NCBI GenBank assembly: GCA_025345505.1
Contig: JANVCC010000011.1
Coordinates: 13,311,928 to 13,375,927 of the forward strand
Length of the DNA stretch: 64,000 nucleotides
Source: Todiramphus chloris collaris
Taxonomy: Eukaryota; Chordata; Aves; Coraciiformes; Alcedinidae
Direction of reading: 5' to 3'
Position numbers and translations under genes: made by a program. Below, piece after piece: positions 46,355 through 59,059 of the stretch; position 1 is the stretch's first letter, and the number at the start of each line of letters is the position of its first letter. The notes under the pieces are model-generated. The model saw nothing but the letters and a program-made list of their open reading frames with translations. It made no database searches and had not been told where the DNA came from.

Positions 46355-46465
46355 CACAGAATCACAGAATCATTTAGGTTGGAAAAGACCCTTGGGATAA
46401 TCATGTCCAACCATTAACCCTACTCTACAAGTTCACCCCTAGACCATATCCCCCAACACCACATC

Positions 46466-49141
46466 TCAGAGATGCTTAAACACATTCAGGGATGGAGACT
46501 CAACCACCTCCCTGGGCAGCCTACTCCAATATCTCACCACTCTTTCCATGAAGAATTTTTTCCTAGTGGCTAATCTAAATCTACCTTGTTTCAGCTTTAG
46601 GCCATTCCTTCTGGTTCTGTCACTAATTGCCTGAGAGAAGAGACCGGCACCAGCCTCTCTATAATGTCCTTTCAGGTACTTGTAGAGAGCAATAAGGTCT
46701 CCCCTCAGCCTCCTCTTCCTCAAACTAAACAGACCCAGTTCCTTCAAACGATCCTCATATGATCTATTCTCCAGTCCTTTGACCAGCTTCATTGCCCTCC
46801 TCTGCACCCACTCCAACACCTCAATATCTCTCTTGTACTGAGGTGCCCAAAACTGGGCACAGTACTCAAGGTGAGGCCTCACCAGTGCGGAGTACAGGGA
46901 GACAATCACCTCCCTACTTCTGCTGGTCACACTATTTCTAATACAGGCCAGGATGCTGTTGGCCTTCTTGGCCATGTGGGCACACTGCTGGCTCATATTC
47001 ATTCGGTTATTAATTAGAACCCTCAGGTCCCTCTCAGAGGGACAGCTCTCCAACAACACTTCCCCAAGCCTGTATTGTTGCAATGGGGTTGCTGCGGCCC
47101 GAGTGCAGGACCTGGCACTTGGCCTTGTTGAAACTCATACCATTAGCATGGCCCAGTGATCCAGTCTATCCAAGTCTCTCTGGAGAGCCTCTCTAGACTC
47201 ACACAGATTAACACACCTGCCTAACTTGGTGTCATCTGTGAATTTACTGATGGTAGACTCTATGTCATCATCAAGATCATCAATAAAGATGTTAAACAGA
47301 AATGGTCCCAGCACTGAGCCCTGAGGAACGCCACTTGTGACCTGCTGCCAGCTGGATTTAGTACCATTGGCCACTACTCTCTGGGCCTGTCTGTCTAGCC
47401 AGTGCTTGATCCAGCAGATTGTATTCTCATCCAGGTCATGAGCAGACAGTTTTTCCATTAGAAATCTATGGGGAACAGTGTCAAAAGCCTTCCGGAAGTC
47501 CAGGTAGACCACATCCACAACCTTTCCCTTGTCCAGTAGTCAGGTCATCTTGTCGTAGAAGGAGATCAGGTTCATCAGGCAAGATCTGCCTTTCTTACAC
47601 CCATGCTGACTGGCCCTGATCTGCTGGTTGCCCTCTATACAGCTTGTAAGGGCACTCAAGATGATCTGCTCCATGACCTTCCCTGGTACCAAGGTCAGAC
47701 TAACAGGTCTACAGTTACTTGGATCCTCCTTTCTGCCTTTCTTGTAGATGGGTGTCACATTTGCTAACGTCCAGTCCATTGGGACCTCCCCAGTTATCCA
47801 GGACTTCAGATAAATAATGGAAAGTGGCTTGGTGAGCACATCTGACAGCTCTTTCAGCACCCTTGGGTGTAACCCATCCTGTCCAATAGATTTGTGTGCA
47901 TCCAAGTGGCATAGAATGTCCCTGACCACCTCCTCTTTAACCACGATAACCTCATTCTGCTTTCCCTCCCTGTCTCCCAGCTTATGAGGCTGGATGTCCA
48001 GGGGATAGCTTGTTCCACTACTAAAGACTGAGGCAAAGCAGGTGTTAAGCACTTCAACCTTCTCCTTATCCTTTGTTACTAAGTTTCCCTCTGCATCCAA
48101 TAAATGATGGAGATTTTCCCTAATTCTCCTTTTGTTGTTAATGAATTTATAGACACATTTTTTATTATCCTTAACAACCATAGCTAGGTTGAGCTCTAGC
48201 TGTGCTTCGGCCCCCCTAATCTTCTCCCTAAATTGCTTCACTACCTCTTTATAGTCTACATAAGAGACCTGTCCTCTCTTCCAAAGATCATAGACTGTCC
48301 TTTTGTACTTGAGGTTCAGCCAAAGGTCCCTATTTATCCAGGCTGGTCTCTTTCCCCACCTGCTTGTTTTTTGGCAGGTAGGGACAGCCTGCTCCTGTGC
48401 CTTTAAGGCTATTCTCTTGAAGTATGTCCAGCCTTGCTGGACTTCTATATCCTTCAGTACAGCCTCCCAAGGGATTTTGTCAATCAGTCTCCTGAACAAG
48501 TCAAAGTTTGCCCTCTGGAAGTCCAAGGTAGTAGTTTTACTAACCACTCTCCTTGTTTCCCTAAGGATTGAAAACTCGATCATCTCATGATCACTATGCC
48601 CTAGGCAGCCTCCAACCTTTATTTCCCCCACAAGTTCTTCCCTGTTCACAAGGAGCAGGTCCAGAAGTGTACTTTCCCTCGTTGTCTTATTTACCAGCTG
48701 TGTGAAAAAGTTGTCCTCCATACCTTCCAGGAACCTCTTGGATTGTTCCCTCTCTGCTGTGTTGTATTCCCAGCAGATATCTGGAAGGTTAAAGTCCCCC
48801 ACAAGCACAACAGCAAGCAACTGCAAGATTTCTCTCAGCTGTTTATAGAAAGCTTCATCCATTTCACTACTTTGATTGGGGGGTCTATAGCAGACTCCTA
48901 CAACTATATCAGCTTTATTAGCCCTTAACCTAATCCAAATGGACTCAACCCCATCATCACTATACTTGATTTCTGAGGTCTCAAGACATTCTCTAACATA
49001 TAGAGCCACTCCACCACCCCTCCTTCCCTGTCTGTCCCTCCTGAAGAGCTTGTAGCCTTTGATTGTAGCACTCCAGTTATGTGTGGCATCCCACAACGTT
49101 TCTGTGATGGCCACTATGTCATAGTTTTCTTGGTGTATCAA
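46466..49141 (-). pseudogene. CR1 ORF2 (endonuclease plus reverse transcriptase), nearly open
   Basis: ORF2 nicks the target DNA and copies the element RNA there. One frame runs from 49141 to 47135 with a single in-frame TGA (47540-47542); the same frame resumes at 47083 and runs to 46466. Endonuclease motifs: AITETLWD near the start, GDFNLPDICW (GDFN at 48788-48799) and SDHE (48584-48595). RT motifs: YRPxS-like [37 protein letters not shown], and FTDD at 47231-47242 where the family has FADD. Between 47135 and 47083 the [17 protein letters not shown] block lies in another frame, shifted out and back by two compensating indels. The C-terminal part includes [20 protein letters not shown]. It is not functional as it stands, but is lightly damaged. 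Confidence 0.92.
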
Positions 49142-49194
49142 GGCTTCAAGCTCCCTGTTTGTTGCTCATACTGCATGCATTAGTATAAAAGCAC

Positions 49195-49480
49195 TTCAGA
49201 TGAGCTAATGATACCAATATCTTTATGTGAGTGTGCCCCCCATTTCCTTCCAAACCCCTTTTAGGTGCTCCCATGCTTTCTAAATTTCTAGTCTTTGTCT
49301 CGAATAAAGTGACAGGGCAAGAGTCTACACTAGTCAACCAGGCTTTTTCATCCCACCAAGTTTCAGCAATAGCCACTATGTCATGGCTTTCTAACAGCAT
49401 GGTGGCCTTTAATTCATCCTGTTTATTACCCAAGCTGCGTGCATTTGCATAAAGGCACTTCAGCTGGGCTGGCTGGATTA
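49195..49480 (-). repeat. Second copy of the CR1 ORF2 start, upstream of the first
   Basis: On the minus strand, QLKCLYANARSLGNKQDELK and then HDIVAIAETWWDEKAWLTSV are encoded just below 49480. About 280 bp further on the same module returns as LKCFYTNACSMSNKQG, followed by the full endonuclease. The two modules differ in sequence, so this is not a recent perfect duplication. Confidence 0.8.
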
Positions 49481-49751
49481 CCCTCTTACCCTCTTGTGTG
49501 AATCCCCTTTGACTCCTATGGGGTGTCCCAGTGCATCATCACTGGCTTTCCTCAGGGTTCTAACTCCTCTTTTTCAATTATTAGGGATGCACATATATGG
49601 TATCACTCCATTGACTTGAATGGGCATTTGGTCATGTTTCTGTGCTCAGGTAGAAGCTGTTCACCATTAACCATTGGCTTTTTTTCCTTTCCAGCCTCAT
49701 CTCTGTCATTTACATCTAGAATGAGCCCAAAGCTCATTACTTAAACATCAT

Positions 49752-49915
49752 TATTGCATCCTCCCCCTCTATTCTGCTCTGATGTGGCCACATCTGTAAT
49801 ACTTTGTCCAGTTCTGGGCTCCCCAGTTCAAGAGAGACAGGGAAGTACTGGAAAAAGTCCAGCAGAGGGCAACAATGAAGATGACTGGGGGACTAGAGCA
49901 TCTTTCTTGAGTTTA
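49752..49915 (+). mobile_element. Internal CR1 fragment lacking the 3' end
   Basis: About 165 bp on the + strand matches the ORF2 C-terminal block: TCTATTCTGCTCTGATGTGG, TTCTGGGCTCCCCAGTTCAA, GAGAGACAGGGAAGTACTGG. It stops after the GACTAGAGCATCT equivalent, without the usual 3' UTR. It lies between two minus-strand CR1 copies. Confidence 0.88.
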
Positions 49916-50428
49916 GATGAGACCAGAGTCAGTAAAGAACTGGGGTCTTCTGGACCACTAGTGGGCCATCAGGTAGCAGGTTTTTTTACAACTTTATGAT
50001 CTTCAGAGTGTTATGTGGACTTCATTGCTCTACTAATTTCCTTGCAACAGTGTAGGTAGACATGATAAAGTGAAAAGGTAAAATCAGTGTAAACACTGCT
50101 GCCTTGGGCACCATACTAAATCTCGTTGCCTCACCTGGAATGTTAAATGTGAGACTACCCAGTGTTTCTATCACTTCACCATGAAGAGGAATGAAAGTTT
50201 TCCATGCTGCTTCAGTAAAAATACACATTCTTACTCATCACAGAATCAAAGGCAAAGAATCCCTAATGGTTATCCAGTTGAATTTTTCTGATTTTTAAGT
50301 AAGGCTTAAGCTACTCAATGTATGTAAAAGGCAGTGCATACTTCCCAAAATTACATCATTTCATCTCTCAATATAGGGAGATTTATTTTATTTAGATGAA
50401 GAGAATCAGCAAGTAGTTCATTTTAATT

Positions 50429-50997
50429 CACAGAATCATATAATTATTTTGGCTGGAATGGACCTTAAAGACCATCTAGTTCCAAACCTCCTGCCATGGG
50501 CAGGGACACCTCTTATTAGACCAGGCTGCTCAAAGCCCCCTCCATCCTGGCCTTGAACACTTCCAAGGACAGGGCGTCCACGATTTCTCTGGGCAACCTG
50601 TTCCAGGGATTCACCACCCTCATTGTAAAAAATTTCTTCCAAATATCTAACCTAAATCTACCCTTTTCAGTTTAAAACCACTGCTCCTTATCTTGTCACT
50701 GCAGGCCCTGTTAAAAAGTCTGCATCCATCTTTCTTATAGCCCCCCTTTAAGTAGTGGATGGCAGCAGTAAGATCTTTCCCAAGCCTTCTCTTCTCCATG
50801 ATGAACAACCCCAGCTCTCCCAGCCTTCCTTCACAGGAGAGGTGTTCCAGGCCTCTGAGACTTTTTGTGGCCCTCCTCTGGACTCACTCCAACAGATCTT
50901 TCTTGTGCTGAGGACTCCAGAGTTGGACACAGTACTCCAGGTGGGGTCTCACCATAGTGGAGGGGCAGAATCTCCTCCCTTGAGCTTCTGGTCACAT
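50429..50997 (-). mobile_element. CR1 LINE 3' fragment
   Basis: The 3' tail is at the left (CACAGAATCATATAATTATT then TTGGCTGGAATGGACCTTAA). It covers the C-terminal region, including the AACCTGTTCCAGGG and ACTCCAGAGTTGGACACAGT blocks. It is truncated near 50997 and belongs to the same subfamily as 42729-43440. Confidence 0.93.
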
Positions 50998-51930
50998 TCA
51001 TTTTATCTCTCTTTAAAACAAGTGTTTAAAATTATTTTGCAAAGTGTTTGGGACCTTTTATTTTTCCTTTAATATGATTTCACAGATTAATTCAGATCCT
51101 TTGAACTACTACATGGCTACACACCCAAAACTTACACCAAACTAACGATTTCTAGGATTTTAGCAATATTTATTTATTAAAGTAAAACTTCCATTTGAAG
51201 CAAAAAACCAGAGTAATATTTTATTAGTATTTCCAATAATGGAATTATTAATATAAATTATTCTTCTAATTGTTTACTTTCACAAAAAAATAAGGAAATA
51301 ACACCTCTTCTTAATTCACATATGTGTAAGGCAACTCTGAGTACCACACATAGAGTAATTTAGGTGGAATAGTTACATTATGGTTGTAAAGAAACCTATT
51401 TTTAAGTTGCTTTCAAATGTGTTCTGAAATTTTGGGGGGTTTTGAGTAGTTTGTATTGTTTTGTTTTTCCCCAAGATCTGCTCCAAAGCTCACCAGAAGT
51501 TTAGGTTTTACAACAGAAAAATATTTCAGGGCAATCTCAGCTATGGATGGAATAATAAGTCCTGATGTGCCTCAGGTGCAGAATGAGTTTGTGCTCAGCC
51601 AGAGCTGTCCACTGCTCTGAATTTCAGAAGCCTTATTAGCTAGAATTCAGTGCTGTACCTGATCAGGATAAATCTGGTTTTGCTGCACTATACCTGACAT
51701 AGGCAACATTTCCAGCTCCAAAGTGAAGGGAATTCAGAGTAGTCTGATCTTTATAAATCTAGAAGTAAGGTTATGCAATCACTTTAAGGGCATGGATATT
51801 ATCAGAATTTTTACATCACCTGGACTATCCCATGCCTCTTATTATTTATTTTTTTAATGGAGACTCATCTGTGTAGTTATCCTATCAAGTATCCCACAGT
51901 TCAGGGATAATTACATCTAGAACAAACAAG
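50998..51930. other. Intergenic sequence without recognised features
   Basis: AT-rich; no repeat family or frame recognised. Confidence 0.5.
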
Positions 51931-54900
51931 CCTATCTTCTCAGTTTGATTCCTCTCCAGCTGGCTGGCCTCAGTTCTTTAGCTCTTAACACAGCAAATTC
52001 TAATTACAAACTTAGCACAGTAGAGCAGCAATTCTTGTTAGTCCCTGCATTAAGTATGACCTATTTACAATATCATCCTCACCCTGGTATTCTTGGAATT
52101 CGATCAATAAGCCTAGCTCTGCTGTTTCAGATGCCTACCCTAACACAGCCATTAAAACATAAGTTCAGTGACCTTCCTGAGTTCCAATATCAATCAAAAG
52201 CCAAATACCACTGCTGGCACTTACCTTCATCTTCAGGCTTTGTAGGATCTGTCAGTGAACCACGATGGTCAGACTTGTTGCTAATCCTAAACCAAATTCT
52301 GCCATTAATATAGGAATATAATACTATACTGATCTTGATTAACCCAAGCAATAGTCACAAACATTTAGTTCACCTTTATTCAGTGCCTTCCAGTCTTACT
52401 CTTCTTACAGTGACAGTTATCTGGATCTTAAGAACAAATTGTGGTGGATTTTTTACCTGATGCTAGCTTATTCTGATATGGTCAAGAAATTAAGCTAACC
52501 CCAAGTTAAATTAAGCCTGTTTTCCTGGAGATTGATATTAAGTCTTACTCAAATGTAACCCTGTATTCAACAAAGTCAACCAGCAATGCTGCCTTTAGCA
52601 AAAATCACAGCACACTTATCTCCATAGGCATTCACTCTTACTTATCCCAATACAATACAATAATTTTTGTTCCCTCTAGTCCCAAAGCCTAATCCCAAAC
52701 CTACATTTAATATAGTAGTATATCTTAACTAACTCGGACCTTATCACAAAATATTTCTAAAAGGACCAGCTCTGTGTGCCATGCAGAATTCACACTTAAC
52801 ATAAATTCTCCTACCTCATCTGCCCCAGACATTGACTGTAAGCCTAAACACAGCCTTAACACAGTAAAGCACTCACTCCTCACAGTCTCAGAATCAATTA
52901 TAAACTGAACCTGGAAAAAATACTCTAGAGTTAATCTATTTCTTCAGCCTCTGCTATCCTTAGTTCTAACCCTGGGTTAAATAAATCCCTCCCTATATCC
53001 TGCAGGACCCAGACTAGACTTCCTTCCTCTTCCAGGGATGATCTGGAAATCTCCAAACACCACAGGATTAACCTTTCTTCTTCCAGGAGTGCTCATCATA
53101 GTTAAGACATGCAGCATTTGAAGGCAGAAGCACAGGATTGTCCCACATCTAAACCTAGTCATAATGAAAAACACTGTAATTCATTCTCTTCCTGAATCTC
53201 CTGTAAGGTAATTTGCCCATATCAGCAACAACCTTTATTGATCTTAGTAGGACTAAAATATACAGCTGGCTCCACTGTTCTAAATCATACTACAACTCTA
53301 ATATTGGTAGCAGGTATCTCCTGAAAGTTCCAGGACTGACAAAAAGTACTTGGGCATTTTCAGAGAAGTAATTCACAGTACTAACATGGATAGCTTAATG
53401 TTCATTCTTGAGATAGTGACAGATTCTATGTCATACTGTCATGGACATATTAAGACTAGAATTGGGGAATAGAAAAGAAAGAAGGCACTAGGAGATTTGT
53501 TGCTTACACCTGTGAGGCCGGGGTAGGAGTTTTTCACAAGTGATTGTTTTAAGACACATTAAGGAAATTATGGGTGATGGCACTGTAATTTCATTAGGGT
53601 TAAGACTAGAAGTAATAGGATTTAAAGAACCAAGCATTTCTGTACCATGCTAGACCTACAGAGTCAGGATTTAATTGTTTTTATTATTCTAGCACCACCC
53701 TTTCCCCTAGCTCTTGTTGACTTCAGTGAGAAAACCAGCTTCTGCTCCCATGAGGGGCAGCAGTCATGAACACCAGTCTTAATCATGCATGCTAACACCA
53801 ATTCTGCCTGATGAAATCATAGCATTATCATTGATATCTATCAGTCCTCAGACTTCATGTTGGCCACAGCCCTCAGCTAGCCTAGAGGCATTTGTACTGG
53901 CATTATAGAATTAAACAGGTTACCAGAAGCAGAAACATGTGCTTTCAATTTCTCTGTTTCAGAAGAGACTCAGGTAGCATTCAGAAAGGCAGGAACCAAG
54001 CATATTTGATAGAGGTAATATTAAAGTTTATTTAATGAATAAACATTGTCTGAATAAACCAGATTGTCAAAGCACAGAGCTCAAAGAACCATTCCTCCAG
54101 TCAGACATCTAGTTACTTCTTGGTTCCTGCAAAAGTTAAACAAATCTTGGACTCTGTTGATGTTTTATATATAGAAGTATAATTCTTACTCTTTGGCAAG
54201 CCACAGACACTGCTACTTAGATTAGCTTTTCAAACTTTTCCCCATTAGTTTTCCACATATATCATTTTGACATTTTATATAAATAGCTATAAGAACAGTG
54301 ATCTAGCCATAATCCCTAAAAAAAAAAAAAACTTACTACTTTTTTCTATTTGACACACAAACAAAACCACGCGTCTACACAACTTTACACATGATTATAT
54401 GTTTTATAACTGTTCATCTTCTGAGCCATCACTGGCTAAGATTGCCTTCGATGCTGGTTAGCTTGAAGATTAGGGCCTTTATACTTTAAACTTCATTCCT
54501 TCTTGACCCCTACTGTTATAAATGGTAAAGCATAATCTATTTTTAACTCAAATATTGCTAATCACAACAATAAGACTTTGTCTGATCTCACCACATGCTC
54601 ATCTTTTTTCCAAAGCAGGAAATAAGACTGTCTATAGATGTGAAAAACAATTACTGCTTTCAGATGTGCAATTGTTTCTAGGTGAGGATTAGGCTAGGTT
54701 TACATTTTAAGAGGTTTTAGGTCACTGGGCTATGTTAAATAAAGCAGTTAGGCTTGTGTCTTGAATACAATTCAGGCAATAGAAGAATAATTAATAAACT
54801 GGGTCATGCAAGGCTGGTGACAAGCCTCTGATGGAGAGGAATAAGTATCATATCGTTGTCTGGACCAGGAAGGGTCTGCTTGTCAGCAAAGCATATCAGA

Positions 54901-54986
54901 AAGTTTGAGACAGTAATGTTTAAAGAAATAGTTTCACTGCTTCAATTGTCTTATATCTTTGTGGCTATGATGAAAAATCAAAGAAA

Positions 54987-55031
54987 ATTGTAATGCATCT
55001 CTAAAAATAATTGTAATGCATCTCTAAAAAT
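54987..55031. repeat. 23-bp tandem duplication
   Basis: The unit ATTGTAATGCATCTCTAAAAATA spans 54987-55009 and repeats with only its final base altered at 55010-55031. It looks like recent slippage. Confidence 0.9.
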
Positions 55032-56039
55032 TTCGAGATGAGGAAAGAGTTCAGTGCTCACGACGGGAGAGACTGAACAGCTAGGATTATTGCTATTGTC
55101 AAACAAAGGCTTACATTTAGTAACAAGGAATATGATAATATCTGGTGTAAGGACAGAGGAAAAAGAGTCTGGGTGTCAGCAAGGGCTGAAATTGTGATTT
55201 ATGTTTCTAGTTTGTATTGCTGTGACTAAGCTATCATATTGGACTAACATGGAACAATTCTTAGACTGAAAGCAGCAGCTGACCAGGTACATTAATTTCT
55301 AGATCCTCTCAAGCTGCTAATACTAAGATCTGGGACATCAGCAGAAACAAGTAATTTAAAACCTGTTCTGATTTTCAGGGATATGCTAGTAACCTATGGA
55401 AAGCTGTAGAGCAGTTATGTTTAAAGTTACATTATGGGTGAGGCTCAGGTTAAAGATGCCTCTCTTCTGTTGGGAAGAGCAAGGACCTGAGGGCTCACAT
55501 GAAGCCTGTTGTTGGAAAGTGCGAAAAGTTGTGGTGCGGTTCTGACAGCAGGTAGGATTTACTGCGCTTCTGGAAGCAACTGAGTTTCATGTTGATGTCG
55601 GTGTTAGATTTGGAGCTAGGACTCAGCAGAACCTGAAATGCTAGATTTCTTGTCCAAGTACCATGGGGTCTAGTGTAATGGCTGTAAAGATGTATTATCA
55701 TTAACTAAGGAGATAATGAGGTCCTCTGCTATAATGATAATATGACTGTAGTGTAGATTTCTGTCAGGCTTGGAGCCTGAAGCGCCTACATGGGTACTAC
55801 TCTAAAGCCTCATACTAGAATGAGGATTATTGGCAACAGGAATGTTTAAGGGAGGGACATGGGCGTTGTAAGGCAATGGCTTTAAATTCAGCATTAGAGA
55901 TTGATTCTGGGTGAGCAGGGATGATGAGTTAGTTAAGTACATTGCCAGTCCTGACTGGGTGAAGGCAACTGTCACTAAGCTGAATACTTTGTTGTCGTTC
56001 CAGAGTAACACTGGTCACTGTGCTGCCTGAGGGAGAGTG

Positions 56040-56140
56040 TTTCCATGTGTGTATATGTGTAAAGATACATCTATGTGTAGAATATACGTGTATATAGATA
56101 CATGTATGTATTTATTCATATAGATACATATAAAATAAAC
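56040..56140. repeat. TA/TG-rich degenerate microsatellite
   Basis: Alternating TGTATA, GATACAT and TATGTG words over about 100 bp. Confidence 0.75.
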
Positions 56141-58344
56141 CTTGACTTAGGACTGAATCTAAATTAGGTTTCAGGAGCAGCTCCAAACTGAAGGAGCTGA
56201 ATAAGTGAGCACTGTATCTGTAATTCCTTAAATTCTTGAAGAAAGAAGTGGTTTTGGGGTGGGCTGTGTTATTAAATGTGGAAGTAGGACTCAAGATGGC
56301 AGCCTTCACAGAATGCATACTAGTTGCTGAATTCTGAAAGTCCTACCATGTCTCTCAGACATAAATAGATTGCATACACTTTGGAAGCCAAAGAGGGGTC
56401 ATATGGCTCTCTCATTTTAACATGTACAGCATCCAGCTATAAATGTGTATATACAGCTGTAGATGCAGTAAAATTCAGCACCACCTTTAGCCACAGCTAG
56501 ACTTCTTTTCGTGGCAGAAGAGAACCACACAGTTCAACAAATCAGTGAACACAAGCACCAACTTCGATCCTACCCTGCACATTGCAACTTCCTGAAACAG
56601 ATTTCTTCCATTAACCTACTTCTAATGCAAATCCTGACTTTAATCCCTGTTTAAACCAGTGACAACCTACAAAACTGTAGCCATTCCAGCTCAGGGGGCA
56701 CTTCTCTTGAGTAGTATTTGTGAGAATCCCAGCATCAGTATATGAGCACTGTCTGGTATGTGTTGCTCTACTCAGATTGCAACAGCTCACAGGAGGAAGA
56801 AAAGGTGCAGAATACAATCAGTTCTAAGTGCCTTGATGGTGAGGCCCAACTGCAACCTTATCTAAAATTGTGTTAAAAAAGGCATCAAATTCTATTTCCT
56901 TTCAGCCAAGGTAAAGCCATCCAAGCATGAAAGATTTTGATATCGACAATCATCCATTTATTGACTTATTTGGTGTTTCCTCTCTTCAACACACATTGTA
57001 TGAATATATGCAGAAAAGAGGAGCATTTAGGTTAATTATTTCACTGAACACATCAGTTTTTGGTCTCCAAGATAAAAAAAGTAAGACAGGGTAAAAGAAG
57101 ATTTTTCAAATAATTAGCTCAGCATTTTAATTTTTTTCTTACAAAAATGAGGATCAGATAGAAACAAGTAATTACTTCATTGGTTACATTGTTCTTTCTT
57201 GTTAACATATAAAAACAATTATAAAAAATGAAGATATTTTAGTATAATTGCTACATTGATTTAATTTTTTTTCTTGTTCTTTATATTATAAAGAGCATGA
57301 CAGAGAAGTTGCTACTATAATCAGTTTTAAGTGAATTCTCTGCTGGTAAATGAGGTCAGACTAATGGTCTTCATAACTGAAGTTTTCTGAAGTAGCACTA
57401 GTTGGAAAATTGGACCTATTACTTCTATAGACTTTTTTTTTTGTGTGTGTGTAAATTGAAATCCTTCATCTAGTAATATCTATTTTAAATGTTACCATGA
57501 TTCCCTGTAAGACTGAGAATTTAGATGCTATTTGCTACATTGTCCTATCAGGTGGGTTTAGCGCTCTGGCTATGTATTTAAACATATAATCTACCAATTT
57601 TCTCATTATTCTCATGATTATTAAACAAAATATTGCCTAATTTAATCTAGTGAAGTATAATATGCTTAGTAAGGAAGAGTCTCTCCAAACAGAGCATATA
57701 ACACATGTGATTTCTTAGTCTCAAAGCTGAAGTTAAAAAGAATATTAGTGTAAGTGAAATGGAAACCACAGTATTCATAGGATCACAGAAGCTGAATGGA
57801 AAAAAGCTTTTGAAGTGAATTAGTATTATTACCTTTGACACTTCCTGTGGGAAACTACATTTCAATCTAGTAAATGTACTTCTGAAAAAAGTTCCCTAGT
57901 TCTGACTGAAAACCCATTTCCATTTAAGTCAGTGCATAAACTCCTGTAGCCTATGAAGGGGTCAAGAGTTCAGCTATTCTTACATGACTAAGTCAGGCAA
58001 ATGCATGCATGTGGACAGAAGGTCCTTGATTGACTAAACAGCACCACGATGGTGTGGGTTCCTAAACTCTCTGTCATTCCTCTGCTCGTCTCCATGTCTA
58101 CTCTCTCTACCTCAAAAGACATGCAATTGTCCTTATATATTAAGACAGGGCCAACATAAACCCATAATCTCAAACCAGATTCAAGAGGAAGAATGAGGTA
58201 CCTGCTTTTCAAAAAAAAAATCTTATTAGCTGCCCTGGCTAGCTCTTCTTTTTCCTTTGCCCTCTGTGGAAAAGCAGCCTTGGGAGACACACCTGACCCA
58301 GCGCCATGGTTCTGAAAAATTGAAACTTACATCTCTCATGAGGA

Positions 58345-58487
58345 CTTTCTCCTCTTTTCTTTCTTTTCTTTTTTCTTCTTTTTCTTTTTTTCTTTTTCCT
58401 TTCTTTTTCTTTTTTCTCTCTTTCTCTTTTTCTTTTTTCTCTTTTCCTTTCTTTTCTTTTCTTTTCTTTTCTTTTTTTCTTCTTTTC
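58345..58487 (+). repeat. 143-bp pure pyrimidine (TTTTC)n tract
   Basis: No A or G occurs across the whole run, which is built of CTTTT, CTTT and CTTTTT units. Such tracts can form triplex (H-DNA) structures and vary in length between individuals. Confidence 0.95.
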
Positions 58488-59059
58488 GGTTATGTTTTCT
58501 TCAAGTGTCCATTATCAATTAAACTTAAGAAATTACTGCTTTTAGTATTTTAGACAAAGCATTTCATTCTTTTAGGAGAAGTAAAAAGATTTACAGCACT
58601 GTAAATCTGATATTCTGTCATAATGTTGGAGCTTGTTAAATAACAGTCATTACTTTTGGTTAGTTTAGTTTGTAGCTGGGAAGTGTTAATCAGAAAAACA
58701 GTGTAACTGTAGAAGCCCTTTCATCACATATAAACACTTCCATCATTAAATGTGGACTATAATTCTATTTAAGTAAAAGACACTTTGGCAGCAGTACCCA
58801 TGTGTCCTTTGAAAAGAGTCCATCCTGCCCTGTAGCACTTTATGGCATAAGGAAGCATTTAATAGATAAATCAGTTGAAATTCTCTGTTCTATAGTGGAA
58901 AAGATCAGAATTACAACAAAATATTGTCAGTCTCATGGGTAGTTCCTGCTTTTACATTTATCAGTAGGAATGCAGTTTTCTTCTAAGAATTAAAAAATCT
59001 TTTTGGATACCAGATGTCACCTGAATACAAAGATAGAATTGAGCAAATGCCATCAAGAA

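Larger units (their letters stand above)
46355..49480 (-). mobile_element. Long CR1 LINE with endonuclease, reverse transcriptase and 3' end
   Basis: The best-kept CR1 in the window, read from about 49480 down to the 3' tail at 46355 (CACAGAATCACAGAATCAT). It carries the start of ORF2 twice (see 49195-49480), the full apurinic-type endonuclease, the linker, RT and C-terminal region. Sequence up to about 49750 may also belong to it (the region before ORF2), but I cannot align it. Confidence 0.93.
51930..56880. other. Zone with alternating strand skew and degenerate TAACCC-like words
   Basis: The + strand is C-over-G in about 51930-53260 (e.g. 20 C to 6 G in 52801-52860), G-over-C in about 54670-56340 (22 G to 7 C in 55501-55560), and C-over-G again in about 56470-56880 (16 C to 5 G in 56581-56640). 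The C-rich parts hold words such as AATCCCAAACCTA and CTAACCCTGGGTTA; the G-rich part holds GGATTAGGCTAGG and similar. It may be a highly decayed minisatellite or telomere-like array with inverted blocks. No coding frame is convincing. Confidence 0.45.

Noticed and set aside
51945..52313. 122-codon + strand open frame
   Set aside because: It lies in the C-rich skewed block, where stop codons are depleted by composition, and has no recognisable domain.
57775..57830. Possible CR1 3' tail (TCATAGGATCACAGAAGCTG)
   Set aside because: Only about 20-40 bp resemble the family and the following sequence does not continue the match.
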